Part shown: piece by piece, positions 17,601 to 26,800 of the stretch
How the letters are laid out: each line of letters begins with the position of its first letter
How positions within the stretch are numbered: position 1 is the stretch's first letter
Source: Methylococcales bacterium
GTDB lineage: Bacteria; Pseudomonadota; Gammaproteobacteria; Methylococcales; Methylomonadaceae
Assembly (NCBI GenBank): GCA_026398895.1
Contig: JAPLRZ010000031.1
Span: 1-56,175, forward strand
Length of the DNA: 56,175 nt
Direction of reading: 5' to 3'
Made by a program: the position numbers and the translations under genes
The notes under the pieces: model-generated
What the model saw: the letters and a program-made list of their open reading frames with translations, nothing else
The model's database searches: none
What the model was told of the DNA's origin: nothing

Positions 17601-17932
17601 GTTGCGAATACGGAAAAATCATCTTCATCTAACGGTAGGTTTAAATCAGGATGACACAGAACAGTCATTATTCCATCAACAGCCGATGGGGCGTTTTGTT
17701 GATAAGCGTCAATCAGTGTTGACCAGCGGTTGAGCAAGGATGGAAGATCAGAGTTTAACGCAACAGTATCGCCTTTTTGCGATAACTCATGCAGTGCGCC
17801 CACAATAATCAGGCTCACATCATATAGAGTAGGATAGCCCGCCTCGTTTGCTTGATTGGCGAGGTTTTCAATGATGGCTATATAATCGGAGTGCGATGAG
17901 AGACCATGTTGAGGGTTTGCAAGTTGGTTCAT
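14609..17932 (-). CDS. Hybrid CheA/ChpA-type histidine kinase with response-regulator domain
   Basis: At 1107 residues it is the core kinase of the operon. An N-terminal helical region (about 1-330) is followed by one clear Hpt domain with the phosphorylated histidine at 375 (IAHTIKGSGNTVG). Then come a dimerisation helix pair and the ATPase domain (N box HLLRNAIDHGLEG, G1 DDGRGLD, G2 TSGRGVGMDVV). A CheW-like regulatory domain and a C-terminal REC domain (LIVDDSLSQRR; phospho-site in VITDLEMPRMNG; KPV) complete it. P. aeruginosa ChpA has many phosphotransfer domains; this smaller form resembles PilL/ChpA of other gammaproteobacteria. It overlaps the upstream pilI-like gene by 4 bases. Confidence 0.9.
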   Translation of the reverse strand: MNQLANPQHGLSSHSDYIAIIENLANQANEAGYPTLYDVSLIIVGALHELSQKGDTVALNSDLPSLLNRWSTLIDAYQQNAPSAVDGIMTVLCHPDLNLPLDEDDFSVFATLLTEELAANNISQHPETTTLNEVVPLQAVDAPSSELANEAETEIADEDEKPLSAMAQELVELLDTETSLLNYRFLAIPFDDSLLEKEEHLELASEELERLINASKMVGFDGLSQVCTHVNTNISLFLQATDSFNIEKRDLLIDWISHVKDYLLAFSKKGAGKQLLAQMANPNWAQPITAEAIALLHPQMQVTGFSEDTAAEEVHEKLATDDDVSLALPDDVNKELLDLLLQELPSYTQQFSEAIQRLHTGGSSKDIDVAQRIAHTIKGSGNTVGIKGVAVLTHQIEDILMACAKAHKLPGAALINTLINASDCLEAMCESLLGFGEPPADARAVLQEVLDWAYRIAKNGIEEANSQDVPVKLEAAAKSSTDDSAAQPQKNTKTEQAESTQVAMVRVPTDQIENLFRLSSESIILNGQIYERQRRLKNQLQAMESQFTLLQQLGAGLDQLIDLKDLSGRSLVTASKEFDALEMDQYNELHTASRRMVEAAVDAREISIDMKKELEYMNEVLEYQQRLVINTQEAVMQTRFVPVGSIILRLQRGLRQTCRLTGKQGELTFSGERLLIDGDTLSALVEPLMHLLRNAIDHGLEGQEERIALGKSPVGQITIDFDREGNSILVRCRDDGRGLDFEAIRQTAKKRGDFQAGDVISEEELKHLILRPNFSTRNQLTQTSGRGVGMDVVNFQVLSLGGSLSLQSVRGQGLTVELKIPLPLSRSHALIAYAASYKVAISSKGLTQVIYSGIGELTTISNEQVLIVGEDIYPVVKLEDLLHLVDRRKERRSHSAVLLVQNEHKITAVLVNTIIDSREVVIKNLGYYMKKIHGFVGATILGDGSVTPVLDIPELLRAPIRANVTTQTTVAERIDSGSNLPKILIVDDSLSQRRALQQILTDAGFRVQTVRDGIEAVEWLANSKPDIVITDLEMPRMNGIELASHIRSHVNIRDLPIIMVTSRSTQKHRQLAEEAGIDFYLIKPVQDDDLLSKIQTLLDRKSTAAAV

Positions 17933-18489
17933 AGCCCACTCCCTCGGTTGCCGAGGGTTTTAAATAATTCATCGAACTGCACGTTGAACCAAATTTGTCC
18001 CTCATGCAAATAGCTATTTGAAACACAGTGTTGCAGTATAGCTGGAAGTGGAGGTAACTGCTTAAGCGGTTGTGAAAAAGCTCTTTGTACTTCTGGAAGA
18101 CCATCAATCCAAAATGCCATTGCTTTATCGCCTTGTCCAATAGCAAATAATTGCCGAGTTTTACGATCTATGGTGGAGGTTTCACCTAACAATAATTGTA
18201 AGTCAATAACAGGGACAAGATTACCCCTAAGATTAAGTAGACCTCCAAACCAAGGCTCAACATTCGGTAACGGATTGACTTTTAACTGTTCAATAACTTC
18301 GCAATAAGTATCGCTATTCACTAAAAACCCCAAGCTTCCCACACGAAAACCGAACACAGTTTCAGTGTGAGCGATCAGATTATCGGTACTCACCTCGGTT
18401 TCCAATGGTAAAAATTGCGTTAACGCTGCCGTTGGTGATAGCCAATCAGTGTCTTGTTGTTCGGCTGTTTCGAGATGTTGTACGTCCAT
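17929..18489 (-). CDS. pilI: PilI-like CheW adaptor
   Basis: It is 186 residues with a good CheW domain (FRVGSLGFLVNSDTYCEVIEQLK; LRGNLVPVIDLQLLLG near 100-116). PilI is the adaptor that couples PilJ to the ChpA/PilL kinase. It follows the PilH-like regulator by 36 bases and overlaps the CheA gene by 4 bases (ATGA), so the two are likely translated together. The gene name is by position and domain, as adaptors in this family are poorly distinguished by sequence. Confidence 0.82.
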   Translation of the reverse strand: MDVQHLETAEQQDTDWLSPTAALTQFLPLETEVSTDNLIAHTETVFGFRVGSLGFLVNSDTYCEVIEQLKVNPLPNVEPWFGGLLNLRGNLVPVIDLQLLLGETSTIDRKTRQLFAIGQGDKAMAFWIDGLPEVQRAFSQPLKQLPPLPAILQHCVSNSYLHEGQIWFNVQFDELFKTLGNRGSGL

Positions 18490-18525
18490 TAGTGTGTACC
18501 TTGAGTCAAAGATTTAAATAGTGTC

Positions 18526-18894
18526 CTACAATCCTAGTTCTTTAAGCGCAGTGAGAATTTCGTTAGCATCACTCGGTTTGCCGATTAAATCTTTAGCACC
18601 TTGCATTTGCGCCCATACTTTATCGGCTTTTTGATTTTTTGAGCTAACAAAAATCACGGGGATGTGTTTGGTATCTGGGTCTTCATGCAGAGCGCGACAG
18701 GTTGCAAATCCATCCATACCTGGCATGACTATATCCAGAAAAATTACATCTGGTTTTTCTGCTTTTGCTTTCTTTAACGCTTCGGCACCGTCTGTTGCTT
18801 CAATTAAGATGCAGTTTGTGGCTTGCAAAATATGTCTAATATTGGCAAGATCAGCGGGGGCATCGTCACAGATTAATATTTTTTTAATGGTCAT
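18526..18894 (-). CDS. pilH: PilH-like single-domain response regulator
   Basis: It is a 122-residue stand-alone REC domain. Phospho-acceptor aspartate lies in PDVIFLDIVMPGMDGFATC (about residue 53), acidic pocket in ILICDDAPAD, switch Thr/Ser in VIFVSSKNQKADK and the conserved lysine in IGKPSDANE. PilH is one of the two phosphate sinks/effectors of the pilus chemosensory pathway, with PilG. It precedes the PilI-like gene. Confidence 0.85.
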   Translation of the reverse strand: MTIKKILICDDAPADLANIRHILQATNCILIEATDGAEALKKAKAEKPDVIFLDIVMPGMDGFATCRALHEDPDTKHIPVIFVSSKNQKADKVWAQMQGAKDLIGKPSDANEILTALKELGL

Positions 18895-18951
18895 GTTATT
18901 TCCTATTGGGTTGGGTTTAAAAGCTAATTGTGTACTGACTTAGCGCGTTAT

Positions 18952-19833
18952 TTAAGAGGCTTTTTTATGCGCCAGCCAATCCATCATACGATGACTAAGT
19001 TTTTGAAACGCCTCATTTTGAACAGGTTTTGTTAAATAAGTAGTACATCCTGCGACAATACCTTTTACTTCATCGAGAGGCGAGGATTTCGCAGACACCA
19101 TGATTATCGGTGTTTTTTTATAGAGTGGTTTTTTTCGTATTTGTGTACAGGTTTCGTAACCATCAATACCTGGCATCATCACATCCAGAAAGATAATGTC
19201 ATATTGTTTAGCGTCTAGTTTTTCAAGAGCCATCTCGCCACTGTCCGCAAAATCGATTTCACCAATACTTTTCAGGGTCAATAAATTCAATTCCAGTGAT
19301 TTTTGTATAGCCGCACTGTCATCTACGACTAATGCGCGATAACCACCAATATTTTCTACAGGCGGGGTATTATCGGTAATTTTTACAGCGTCAGTCACGG
19401 CGGTTTTGCTGTCACTTTCGGGGGGTAAAGTAGCGGTGGACACAGTCACTTTATCAAGAGCATTTAATAACCTAGCGGCAAGTAAAATACCGTGTACCTG
19501 ATAGGGATGAAGCTGATAAACAATTGATTCATCCGCCAACGCACTTTGGCTTGCGGCGATAAATGGAATTTCAGAATGGTGACTAAGTGCAGCGTCTTTT
19601 TCACTTAGAGCGGATAGATTGTCATAATTGACTAATAAAATATCAACAAAGCCGCCAGTGTAAGGATAGACTGTTGTGTACATTTTCTGCTCTGCGCGTT
19701 CGCGCTGGAAAATTTTTTCTAGTTTTTCTACCACATCGGCTTCAAATCCTAACGGTGCGATTCTAATTTTTGAATCACTATGATGTTCTTGCTGTAGGTT
19801 GTTCAATTCCATATTTGCACCCGTTGTTATCAA
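18952..19833 (-). CDS. PilG-like response regulator with extra N-terminal domain
   Basis: At 293 residues it is larger than PilG. The C-terminal 120 residues are a full REC domain (ALVVDDSAAIQKS; phospho-site DIIFLDVMMPGIDG; TKPVQN). The first 135 residues look like a second, degenerate alpha-beta regulator-like domain lacking the acidic pocket. The order PilG-like, PilH, PilI, CheA, receptor suggests a single polycistron that starts here. What output it drives (pilus motor, c-di-GMP enzyme) is not shown by this window. Confidence 0.75.
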   Translation of the reverse strand: MITTGANMELNNLQQEHHSDSKIRIAPLGFEADVVEKLEKIFQRERAEQKMYTTVYPYTGGFVDILLVNYDNLSALSEKDAALSHHSEIPFIAASQSALADESIVYQLHPYQVHGILLAARLLNALDKVTVSTATLPPESDSKTAVTDAVKITDNTPPVENIGGYRALVVDDSAAIQKSLELNLLTLKSIGEIDFADSGEMALEKLDAKQYDIIFLDVMMPGIDGYETCTQIRKKPLYKKTPIIMVSAKSSPLDEVKGIVAGCTTYLTKPVQNEAFQKLSHRMMDWLAHKKAS

Positions 19834-20033
19834 TACAGTAGACTGCTGGCAATTATAGCACTTTGATTAATGTGAATTCCTGCAATCGAGCTTTTGAGCA
19901 GATTTTTTTTAAATTCCCGTTTCCAGACACTGTCCACAACGCTCTAACTCCACCGATATTGCACTTTTAAAAGGTAGTAAAAATTAAAAAACTAGCGTAA
20001 ATGTTCACGCTATTCCATGAAAATATAAAGGAA

Positions 20034-20060
20034 AATTAATGACACAGGCTGTCATTAATT
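20034..20060. repeat. Perfect 11-base-stem hairpin upstream of the haemagglutinin remnant
   Basis: AATTAATGACA (20034-20044) and TGTCATTAATT (20050-20060) are exact inverted copies around a 5-base loop. It lies 62 bases before the old start codon, so it could have been an operator or a leader hairpin. The remaining bases between 19834 and 20121 show nothing else I can name. Confidence 0.55.
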
Positions 20061-20121
20061 TAGTGAGGATAAATAATCCGTACCTACGATGCAATTCGTT
20101 CTAACACAAGGAAAAGCCATC

Positions 20122-21072
20122 ATGAATCACATCTATCACAGTATTTGGAACACCGTACTGGGTGCGGGTTGCAGTCTACGAAATAGCCACAGGACAAGGC
20201 AAACGTTCCTCTAATCGCCGTAAAAAACTAATGATTGCCAATCCTTCAAAGGACTGGCAGTCATGCGCACCGCCATTAGCGACAAGTTTATTACTCTGCT
20301 CTTCTGCGGCGTGGGCATTGCCAACAGGCGACGCACTGATTGCAGGACAAGCAACCGTCACCACCCCTAATGCAGGGCAAATGCAAATCGACCAAACTAG
20401 CCAACAGGCGATTATCAACTGGCAAGGTTTTTTCATCGCTCCCAATGAAGCCGTTAATATCCAACAACCCAATGCTCAAGCCGCGTTATTGAATCGCGTG
20501 GTCGGTGCAGATGCCAGTCAAATTCAAGGACAACTGCACGCTAACGGACAAGTGTATTTAGTCAATCCTAACGGCGTGCTGTTTGGCAAAACTGCGCAAG
20601 TGGATGTCGGCGGTTTAATCGCCAGCACTCACAATATTAAAGATGCGGATTTTTTAAATGGCGTTCAGCATTTTACTCAAGACAACGCCACAGGCACGGT
20701 TAGCAATCAAGGCACGATCCAAGCCGACGGGAGGCAGGGTGGTATTAACCGCCAAAGCCGCAGGGCAATTAATCGATACCGTGATTAATCAAGCGGGGAT
20801 TATTCGTGCGCAAGGCATGATTGAACGCAATGGCGATAACGGCACAGTGCAAGTCAGCGGCACAGTCGATACCAGCACAAACCAAGTTGATTAGCCAAGA
20901 AATAGCCAACAAAGCGTCAGATAAATCCATTACCGCGTACGGTATCACAGAAAATATCGCCAAAACCTTACCTGCTTTTTCTAAAAAAATACTGGGTTCG
21001 AGTCAAGAGCCTGCTGCCTATACAAGAGGCAATGATTTTATGTTGACCGATTTGCTGAAAGACAAAAAATAG
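20122..21072 (+). pseudogene. Remnant of a filamentous haemagglutinin (TpsA) gene
   Basis: The start MNHIYHSIWNTVLGA is the extended signal peptide region of two-partner-secretion exoproteins. A 2-base loss near 20166 shifts it out of frame. The frame from 20162 then gives VAVYEIATGQGK, a hydrophobic signal, and a TPS domain (ALPTGD...GQMQIDQTSQQAIINWQGF... VYLVNPNGVLFG). Near 20730 the frame shifts again; the continuation (RVVLTAKAAGQLIDTVINQ) stops at 20894, and the last part (to LLKDKK at 21072) is in a third frame. Such proteins are usually thousands of residues, so a large internal deletion must have occurred. No TpsB transporter gene is adjacent. Confidence 0.88.
20231..20264. repeat. 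Palindrome inserted in the haemagglutinin signal region
   Basis: ATGATTGCCAATCCTT, C, AAAGGACTGGCAGTCAT is a second copy of the palindrome at 11219-11251. It falls between the basic part (SSNRRKK) and the hydrophobic part (LATSLLLCSS) of the signal peptide and adds about 11 codons without breaking the frame. Confidence 0.7.
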
Positions 21073-21120
21073 CTTGTTAGGGTAGGGGAATTTGCATTTA
21101 CCTCGTATGGAGGTAGCTTA

Positions 21121-21158
21121 AATCTGGAGTCAAAAAGCTTTAGCTTTTTGCGATTCGC
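21121..21158. repeat. Partial copy of the GGAGT hairpin repeat
   Basis: CTGGAGT is followed by CAAAAAGCTTTAGCTTTTTG, a perfect hairpin, but the second hairpin and the closing ACTCC seen in full copies are missing. It lies between the haemagglutinin remnant and the TPR gene; the rest of 21073-21357 holds only a GACTACCAGTCAT fragment near 21231. Confidence 0.6.
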
Positions 21159-21357
21159 CAATATAACTAAAGCACAATAAAATGATGCAGTTCGTGTAGT
21201 GGATTAAATCTGTTATTTTTACTTTTGAAAATGACTACCAGTCATATACCTGAAAACTTATACTCACTTACTTAATTACTTACTTAAGGGCAATGAACTA
21301 TACTGTTTTGTGTGATATTTTACCCGCTATCCTTCACAACCCTTTGAATATAAAATT

Positions 21358-22857
21358 ATGAACAGTAATTCGGAAGAGCTTAGTAAACCAGAAACTACGA
21401 TTGAGTTGGAAAACACTACTGAAAAATTGCCTAAAGAAACAGTTAGCGATAGGTTGATGCTTTGGATAGAGCGATTTCGATTATGCAAAGAAATACTCAT
21501 TGACTTCGTTATTGTGTGTGTTTTGGGGAGCATTATTTTTATTTTTTGCAATGAATGGCAACGGGAAGCCGTTATTATTGAACCCTTTGCTGTTCCTGAT
21601 AGTTTTGTTCAGCAAGGTTACACTGGAGCGGTATTAGTGGGTCGTTTAATGGATCAAGTTTCTGCCAACCGTGAAGCAGCCTATAATCTGTTACCTGATA
21701 ATCAAAAATACTTATTTCCTATTGAAGTGACCGATTCTGATTTAACGAATACCTTAAATGTAGATATTCCTGAAACAGGATTATCGATTAATACCCTTAT
21801 TCAATATATTCGCCAACTGCGCGGCTTAGAAACACGCATTAGTGGCGATCTGGTTGGCGATACAAACAATTTTGAATTAACCATTCGGATTAATGGGGAA
21901 ACTAAGGTTGTAAAGGGAAATATTGGCTCTTTGGATGAAAATCTAGCGGTCGCGGCTGAACATATTGTTGAAAATACTCAACCGTATTTTCTTGCGTTAC
22001 ATTATTACGGTAAAAAAGATTACGATAAGGCATTCGATTTAGTACAAATAACTCTAAAAAACAAAGATACCCGTGATGATAGCTTTGCATTCGATTTATG
22101 GGGTAATATTCTTGCGCGTAAGAAACAATACGAAAATGCGATTGAAAAATATAATGAATCTATCAAAATAAATCCAGATAATAGCAGTCCTTATATTGGT
22201 TTAGGTTATGCCTATTATCGAGGTTATAAAAATTATGATGCCGCTATCAGTAACTATCAGAAGGTTATTGACCGTGATGACACAAATTATTTAGCTTATA
22301 ACGATTTAGCCTTGGTATTAGCCGACAAAGGCGATACCAAAGCGGCAATAGAAAGTTATAAAAAGGCAATTGCAGCTAATCCTAATTATGCCAATGCTTA
22401 TTATAATTTAGGTTTAATTTTTTTAGGAAAAAAAAACTATCAGCAAGCAATTATACAGTTTAACAAGATTATTGAACTACCGTATAACGAGGGAAACTTT
22501 AAAGCTTATAATGGTTTATGTTATTCATTAGGACAAGAAAGTAAATATCAAGAAGCTATTAATAATTGTGAGCTGGCAATCAAAATAAAACCCAAAGACG
22601 ATAATATTTATGACACATTGGGTAGCGTGTATTTTATGCAAAAAGATTACAGTAAGGCATTACTCAATTACCAAACGGCTGTCGATTATAATGTCGAAAA
22701 TAGCGAAGCCCAACAGCATCTTGCCGAAGTATTAGCGATATTACGACGATGTGAAGAAGCGAATACCCATCTTGAATTGGCATTACAACTGGATAACACC
22801 ACCAATAAAAAAGATGTACAAAAATACTGTGAAAGTAGTGCGGTAAAAAACCAGTAG
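21358..22857 (+). CDS. Membrane-anchored TPR-repeat protein
   Basis: It is 499 residues. One membrane segment lies at about 48-67 (ILIDFVIVCVLGSIIFIFC), after a cytosolic N-terminus. Residues 70-205 form a domain of unknown type. From about 210 to the end there are around seven to eight TPR units, for example AYYNLGLIFLGKKNYQQAI and DNIYDTLGSVYFMQKDYSKAL, with the W/L-G-Y-A-F-A-P spacing. TPRs form a protein-docking superhelix, so this is likely a scaffold facing the periplasm. The partner is unknown. It follows the haemagglutinin remnant but shows no obvious functional link. Confidence 0.75.
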   Translation: MNSNSEELSKPETTIELENTTEKLPKETVSDRLMLWIERFRLCKEILIDFVIVCVLGSIIFIFCNEWQREAVIIEPFAVPDSFVQQGYTGAVLVGRLMDQVSANREAAYNLLPDNQKYLFPIEVTDSDLTNTLNVDIPETGLSINTLIQYIRQLRGLETRISGDLVGDTNNFELTIRINGETKVVKGNIGSLDENLAVAAEHIVENTQPYFLALHYYGKKDYDKAFDLVQITLKNKDTRDDSFAFDLWGNILARKKQYENAIEKYNESIKINPDNSSPYIGLGYAYYRGYKNYDAAISNYQKVIDRDDTNYLAYNDLALVLADKGDTKAAIESYKKAIAANPNYANAYYNLGLIFLGKKNYQQAIIQFNKIIELPYNEGNFKAYNGLCYSLGQESKYQEAINNCELAIKIKPKDDNIYDTLGSVYFMQKDYSKALLNYQTAVDYNVENSEAQQHLAEVLAILRRCEEANTHLELALQLDNTTNKKDVQKYCESSAVKNQ

Positions 22858-22866
22858 ACATAAAAA

Positions 22867-22893
22867 AGGCGATCTTACAAAGACCGCCTTTTT
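22867..22893. terminator. Terminator shared by convergent genes
   Basis: AGGCGATCTT (22867-22876) pairs with AAGACCGCCT (22880-22889, one mismatch) and is followed by a T-run; on the other strand it is preceded by an A-run, so it can work in both directions. It lies between the TPR gene and the small secreted protein gene. Confidence 0.75.
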
Positions 22894-22923
22894 CCTGACT
22901 TAAATTAGTTTTAAAAAACTAAT

Positions 22924-23205
22924 TTATTGCCCTTCTGAATTTGAAAAAGCTTTAGGTAAACCACGTCCTTGTGCTGCGTCTGTTTCGCTACCTATTTTAG
23001 GCGCGTCAGTTTTTGGTTTGTCTACTGCTTGCTTGTCTGTTTGAGAAGCTGCCGCTGGTTGTTTTTTTATATGTTTGCTTTTTTTAGGGGCTACTACCTG
23101 TGGTTTTTCTGCTTGGACAACTGGAGCTGTGTCCTCCGCATAGGAAACACCTGTCAAACTAGCTAAAGCAACAATGCCTAAAGCCACTATCATTACTTGT
23201 TTCAT
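22924..23205 (-). CDS. Small secreted Lys/Ala/Pro-rich protein
   Basis: It is 93 residues with a good signal peptide (MKQVMIVALGIVALASLTGVSYA, cleavage about residue 23). The mature part is low in hydrophobics and rich in K, A, P, Q and D (PKKSKHIKKQPAAASQTDK). It appears disordered. I do not recognise the family. A purine-rich ribosome site (AGGAGG) precedes the ATG, so it is likely expressed. Such proteins can act as wall-binding or acid-stress peptides, but nothing here decides it. Confidence 0.6.
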   Translation of the reverse strand: MKQVMIVALGIVALASLTGVSYAEDTAPVVQAEKPQVVAPKKSKHIKKQPAAASQTDKQAVDKPKTDAPKIGSETDAAQGRGLPKAFSNSEGQ

Positions 23206-23424
23206 AAAAACCTCCTGAGTTGTTTGAAATCGCTCTTCATTGTACCTTAATTGCTCAGGTTTTCATTTTTTCTCTGTGCATGACAAATAAATATAAAGTC
23301 GTAATTTCAAACTAAGAGTGAGTCATTTTAGGTACAGTATTGATGTTTTTCTTGTCGAAAGCGTGTATTATCCTGCTTCACCTAAACATAATAATGCTAT
23401 TAATATAAAATCCGAGGAGACATC

Positions 23425-23631
23425 ATGGGTGGAATTATTGAACTGTTAGTCATCATGTTAATTATTGCGACTGCTGCGTTTGCACCGTTAGCCTATTTTA
23501 TTCACAAATACACACAAAAAAATGGTCAACCCTTTGGTGAGACTGAGCCACATGGCGACAGTCCCTCATTGGTTAATGATTTAGCTGAAACGGCTATTCA
23601 TTTTGTAAAAAGTAAATTAGGTAAAAAATAA
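23425..23631 (+). CDS. Small single-pass membrane protein
   Basis: It is 68 residues with an N-terminal membrane helix (about 4-26: IIELLVIMLIIATAAFAPLAYF) and a short polar tail. A ribosome site (CGAGGAGA) precedes the ATG. It stands alone between divergent and convergent neighbours. I do not recognise its family. It is kept because of the clear start signal and the protein-like composition. Confidence 0.55.
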   Translation: MGGIIELLVIMLIIATAAFAPLAYFIHKYTQKNGQPFGETEPHGDSPSLVNDLAETAIHFVKSKLGKK

Positions 23632-23641
23632 CCGCTTTAAA

Positions 23642-23674
23642 AAGACCTTTCAGGTTTTAAAAACCTGAAAGGTC
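23642..23674. repeat. Perfect hairpin repeat overlapping the MoeB-like C-terminus
   Basis: AGACCTTTCAGGTTTT pairs exactly with AAAACCTGAAAGGTCT. The minus-strand gene runs into it, and its last residues and stop codon come from the palindrome. Confidence 0.75.
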
Positions 23675-24412
23675 TCCACACGTTGGACACTTCGCATTTT
23701 TGCGCAAACGCATGGTATTTATTTCCATCGTTAAGCCATCAATCAACAATAACCGCCCCGTCAACGTTTCACCGATTCCCATGATTAGCTTCATTGCTTC
23801 CATTGCTTGAATACTCCCGATAATTCCTGTAATCGGCGCAATCACACCATTAGTCGCACAATTCTGTAATTCTTCGCCATCACTGGAATATAAACAGTTG
23901 TAACAAGGGCTATTATTCTGCCCCGCTGTAAACACCGACACCTGACCTTCAAAGCGAATTGCCGCGCCTGAAACCAATGGAGTTTGTCGTGCTACACACG
24001 CCTGATTAATCGCAAAACGGGTCTTAAAATTATCACTACAATCCAACACCACATCAGCATTCTTCACCGCTTCGTTCAATATGTCACCTTCCAAGCGTTG
24101 CTGCACGGCGTGAACTTCGACATCGGAATTTAATTTTTTCAGCGTTTCATGGGTTGAAATTGCTTTTCCTGTCCCAACATCGGCGGTGTAGTGAGCAATC
24201 TGTCTCTGTAAATTGGATAAGTCCACGGTGTCATTATCGTAAATTGTGATGTTGCCCACACCCGCTGCCGCCAGATAAATAGCCGCAGGTGAACCCAGTC
24301 CACCTGCGCCAACAATTAACACCTTAGCGCTAAGGAGTTTTTGTTGTCCTGCTATGTCTATTTGCGGCAACATGATTTGACGGCTGTATCTCAGTAGTTG
24401 GTTGTCATTCAT
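23657..24412 (-). CDS. moeB: MoeB/ThiF/HesA-family adenylyltransferase
   Basis: The 251-residue enzyme adenylates the C-terminal glycine of a small sulfur-carrier protein such as MoaD or ThiS. Visible are the Rossmann-type ATP site GAGGLGSPAAIYLAAAGVG (near 36), the arginine-finger region NLQRQIAHYTADVG, the catalytic C-V-D-C-S-D-N-F stretch (VVLDCSDNFKTR), and zinc-binding CYNC and CPTC pairs. Length matches MoeB, but no moa, moe or thi gene is near, so the partner remains open between molybdopterin and thiamine. The final residues (GDLSGF) are supplied by a palindromic repeat. Confidence 0.85.
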   Translation of the reverse strand: MNDNQLLRYSRQIMLPQIDIAGQQKLLSAKVLIVGAGGLGSPAAIYLAAAGVGNITIYDNDTVDLSNLQRQIAHYTADVGTGKAISTHETLKKLNSDVEVHAVQQRLEGDILNEAVKNADVVLDCSDNFKTRFAINQACVARQTPLVSGAAIRFEGQVSVFTAGQNNSPCYNCLYSSDGEELQNCATNGVIAPITGIIGSIQAMEAMKLIMGIGETLTGRLLLIDGLTMEINTMRLRKNAKCPTCGDLSGF

Positions 24413-24486
24413 AAGTCATATTTTTTGAGTGAGGTGATGCTGTGATAATGCCAAAGAACGTAACAGAGTGCAAAAGCTGATTAATC

Positions 24487-24511
24487 TAGCACTCTCTGCT
24501 AGAGAGTGCTA
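24487..24511 (+). promoter_or_regulatory. CIRCE operator (HrcA site) before groES
   Basis: TAGCACTC (24487-24494), nine bases, GAGTGCTA (24504-24511): a perfect CIRCE inverted repeat, the binding site of the heat-shock repressor HrcA. It ends 44 bases before the groES ATG. The groES ribosome site AGGAG is at 24545-24549. So groESL is probably HrcA-controlled; hrcA itself is not in the window. Confidence 0.92.
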
Positions 24512-24555
24512 GAATTGACCCAATCTGTAATTTAACTAAATCTTAGGAGCTATAA

Positions 24556-24843
24556 ATGAATATACGTCCGTTACATGACCGCGTAATTGTTAAACGTCTT
24601 GAAGAAGAAACTAAAACCGCTGGCGGTATCGTTCTTCCTGGTTCTGCGGCAGAAAAACCAAGCCAAGGCATCGTGTTAGCAGTGGGTACAGGTAAAGCCT
24701 TAGACAACGGTACAGTTCGCCCTGTTGATGTAAAAGTCGGCGACAAAGTATTGTTCGGTAAATACGCAGGTAACGAAGTGAAAGTTGACGGTGATGACCT
24801 TATCGTTATGCGTGAAGAAGACATCATGGGCGTTTTAGGCTAA
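24556..24843 (+). CDS. groS: Co-chaperonin GroES
   Basis: It is 95 residues, the standard length. It forms the heptameric lid on Gro[20 protein letters not shown], the mobile loop ([14 protein letters not shown]), and the C-terminal [11 protein letters not shown] pattern are all typical. A strong AGGAG ribosome site lies 7 bases upstream. It forms an operon with groEL, under CIRCE control. Confidence 0.97.
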   Translation: MNIRPLHDRVIVKRLEEETKTAGGIVLPGSAAEKPSQGIVLAVGTGKALDNGTVRPVDVKVGDKVLFGKYAGNEVKVDGDDLIVMREEDIMGVLG

Positions 24844-24847
24844 ATCT

Positions 24848-24890
24848 GGAGGTCAGGCTTTGCCTGACACGCAAGCAGAGCTTGCACTCC
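24848..24890. repeat. Double-hairpin repeat between groES and groEL
   Basis: GGAG, hairpin GTCAGGCTTTGCCTGAC (24852-24868), AC, hairpin GCAAGCAGAGCTTGC (24871-24885), ACTCC. It has the same layout as the repeats at 172 and 38923 but completely different stems. It starts 5 bases after the groES stop. Confidence 0.7.
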
Positions 24891-24930
24891 AAGAGACTTA
24901 ATCACACAAACTTAAAGAATTAGGAATTAA

Positions 24931-26580
<1,650 letters not shown>

Positions 26581-26612
26581 TCGTGCGGCTTTAACGCCTC
26601 CGTTTTGAAATA

Positions 26613-26646
26613 TGAAGCCTCGGTTGTTTGTAATCGGGGCTTTTTT
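26613..26646 (+). terminator. groESL terminator
   Basis: AAGCCTCGGTT and AATCGGGGCTT pair with G-U allowances around a short loop, followed by six T residues. It ends the groESL transcript about 33 bases after the groEL stop. Confidence 0.75.
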
Positions 26647-26661
26647 GTGTAGACTCTGTAA

Positions 26662-26720
26662 GTCGAGTTAGGCGATAGCCGTAAGTTGACAATCTTAGGT
26701 TACGCTATTGCTAACCCGAC
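26662..26720. repeat. Imperfect inverted repeat downstream of groEL
   Basis: GTCGAGTTAGGCGATAGC (26662-26679) is the imperfect inverse of GCTATTGCTAACCCGAC (26704-26720). It looks like a dispersed hairpin element rather than a terminator, as it has no T-run. Confidence 0.55.
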
Positions 26721-26800
26721 CCACGTTGCATTAGACATATTTTACTCTCAGATATGTCTAACTTAATTTATTTGGGAGTTTGACTTAATTAGGAAAAAAA

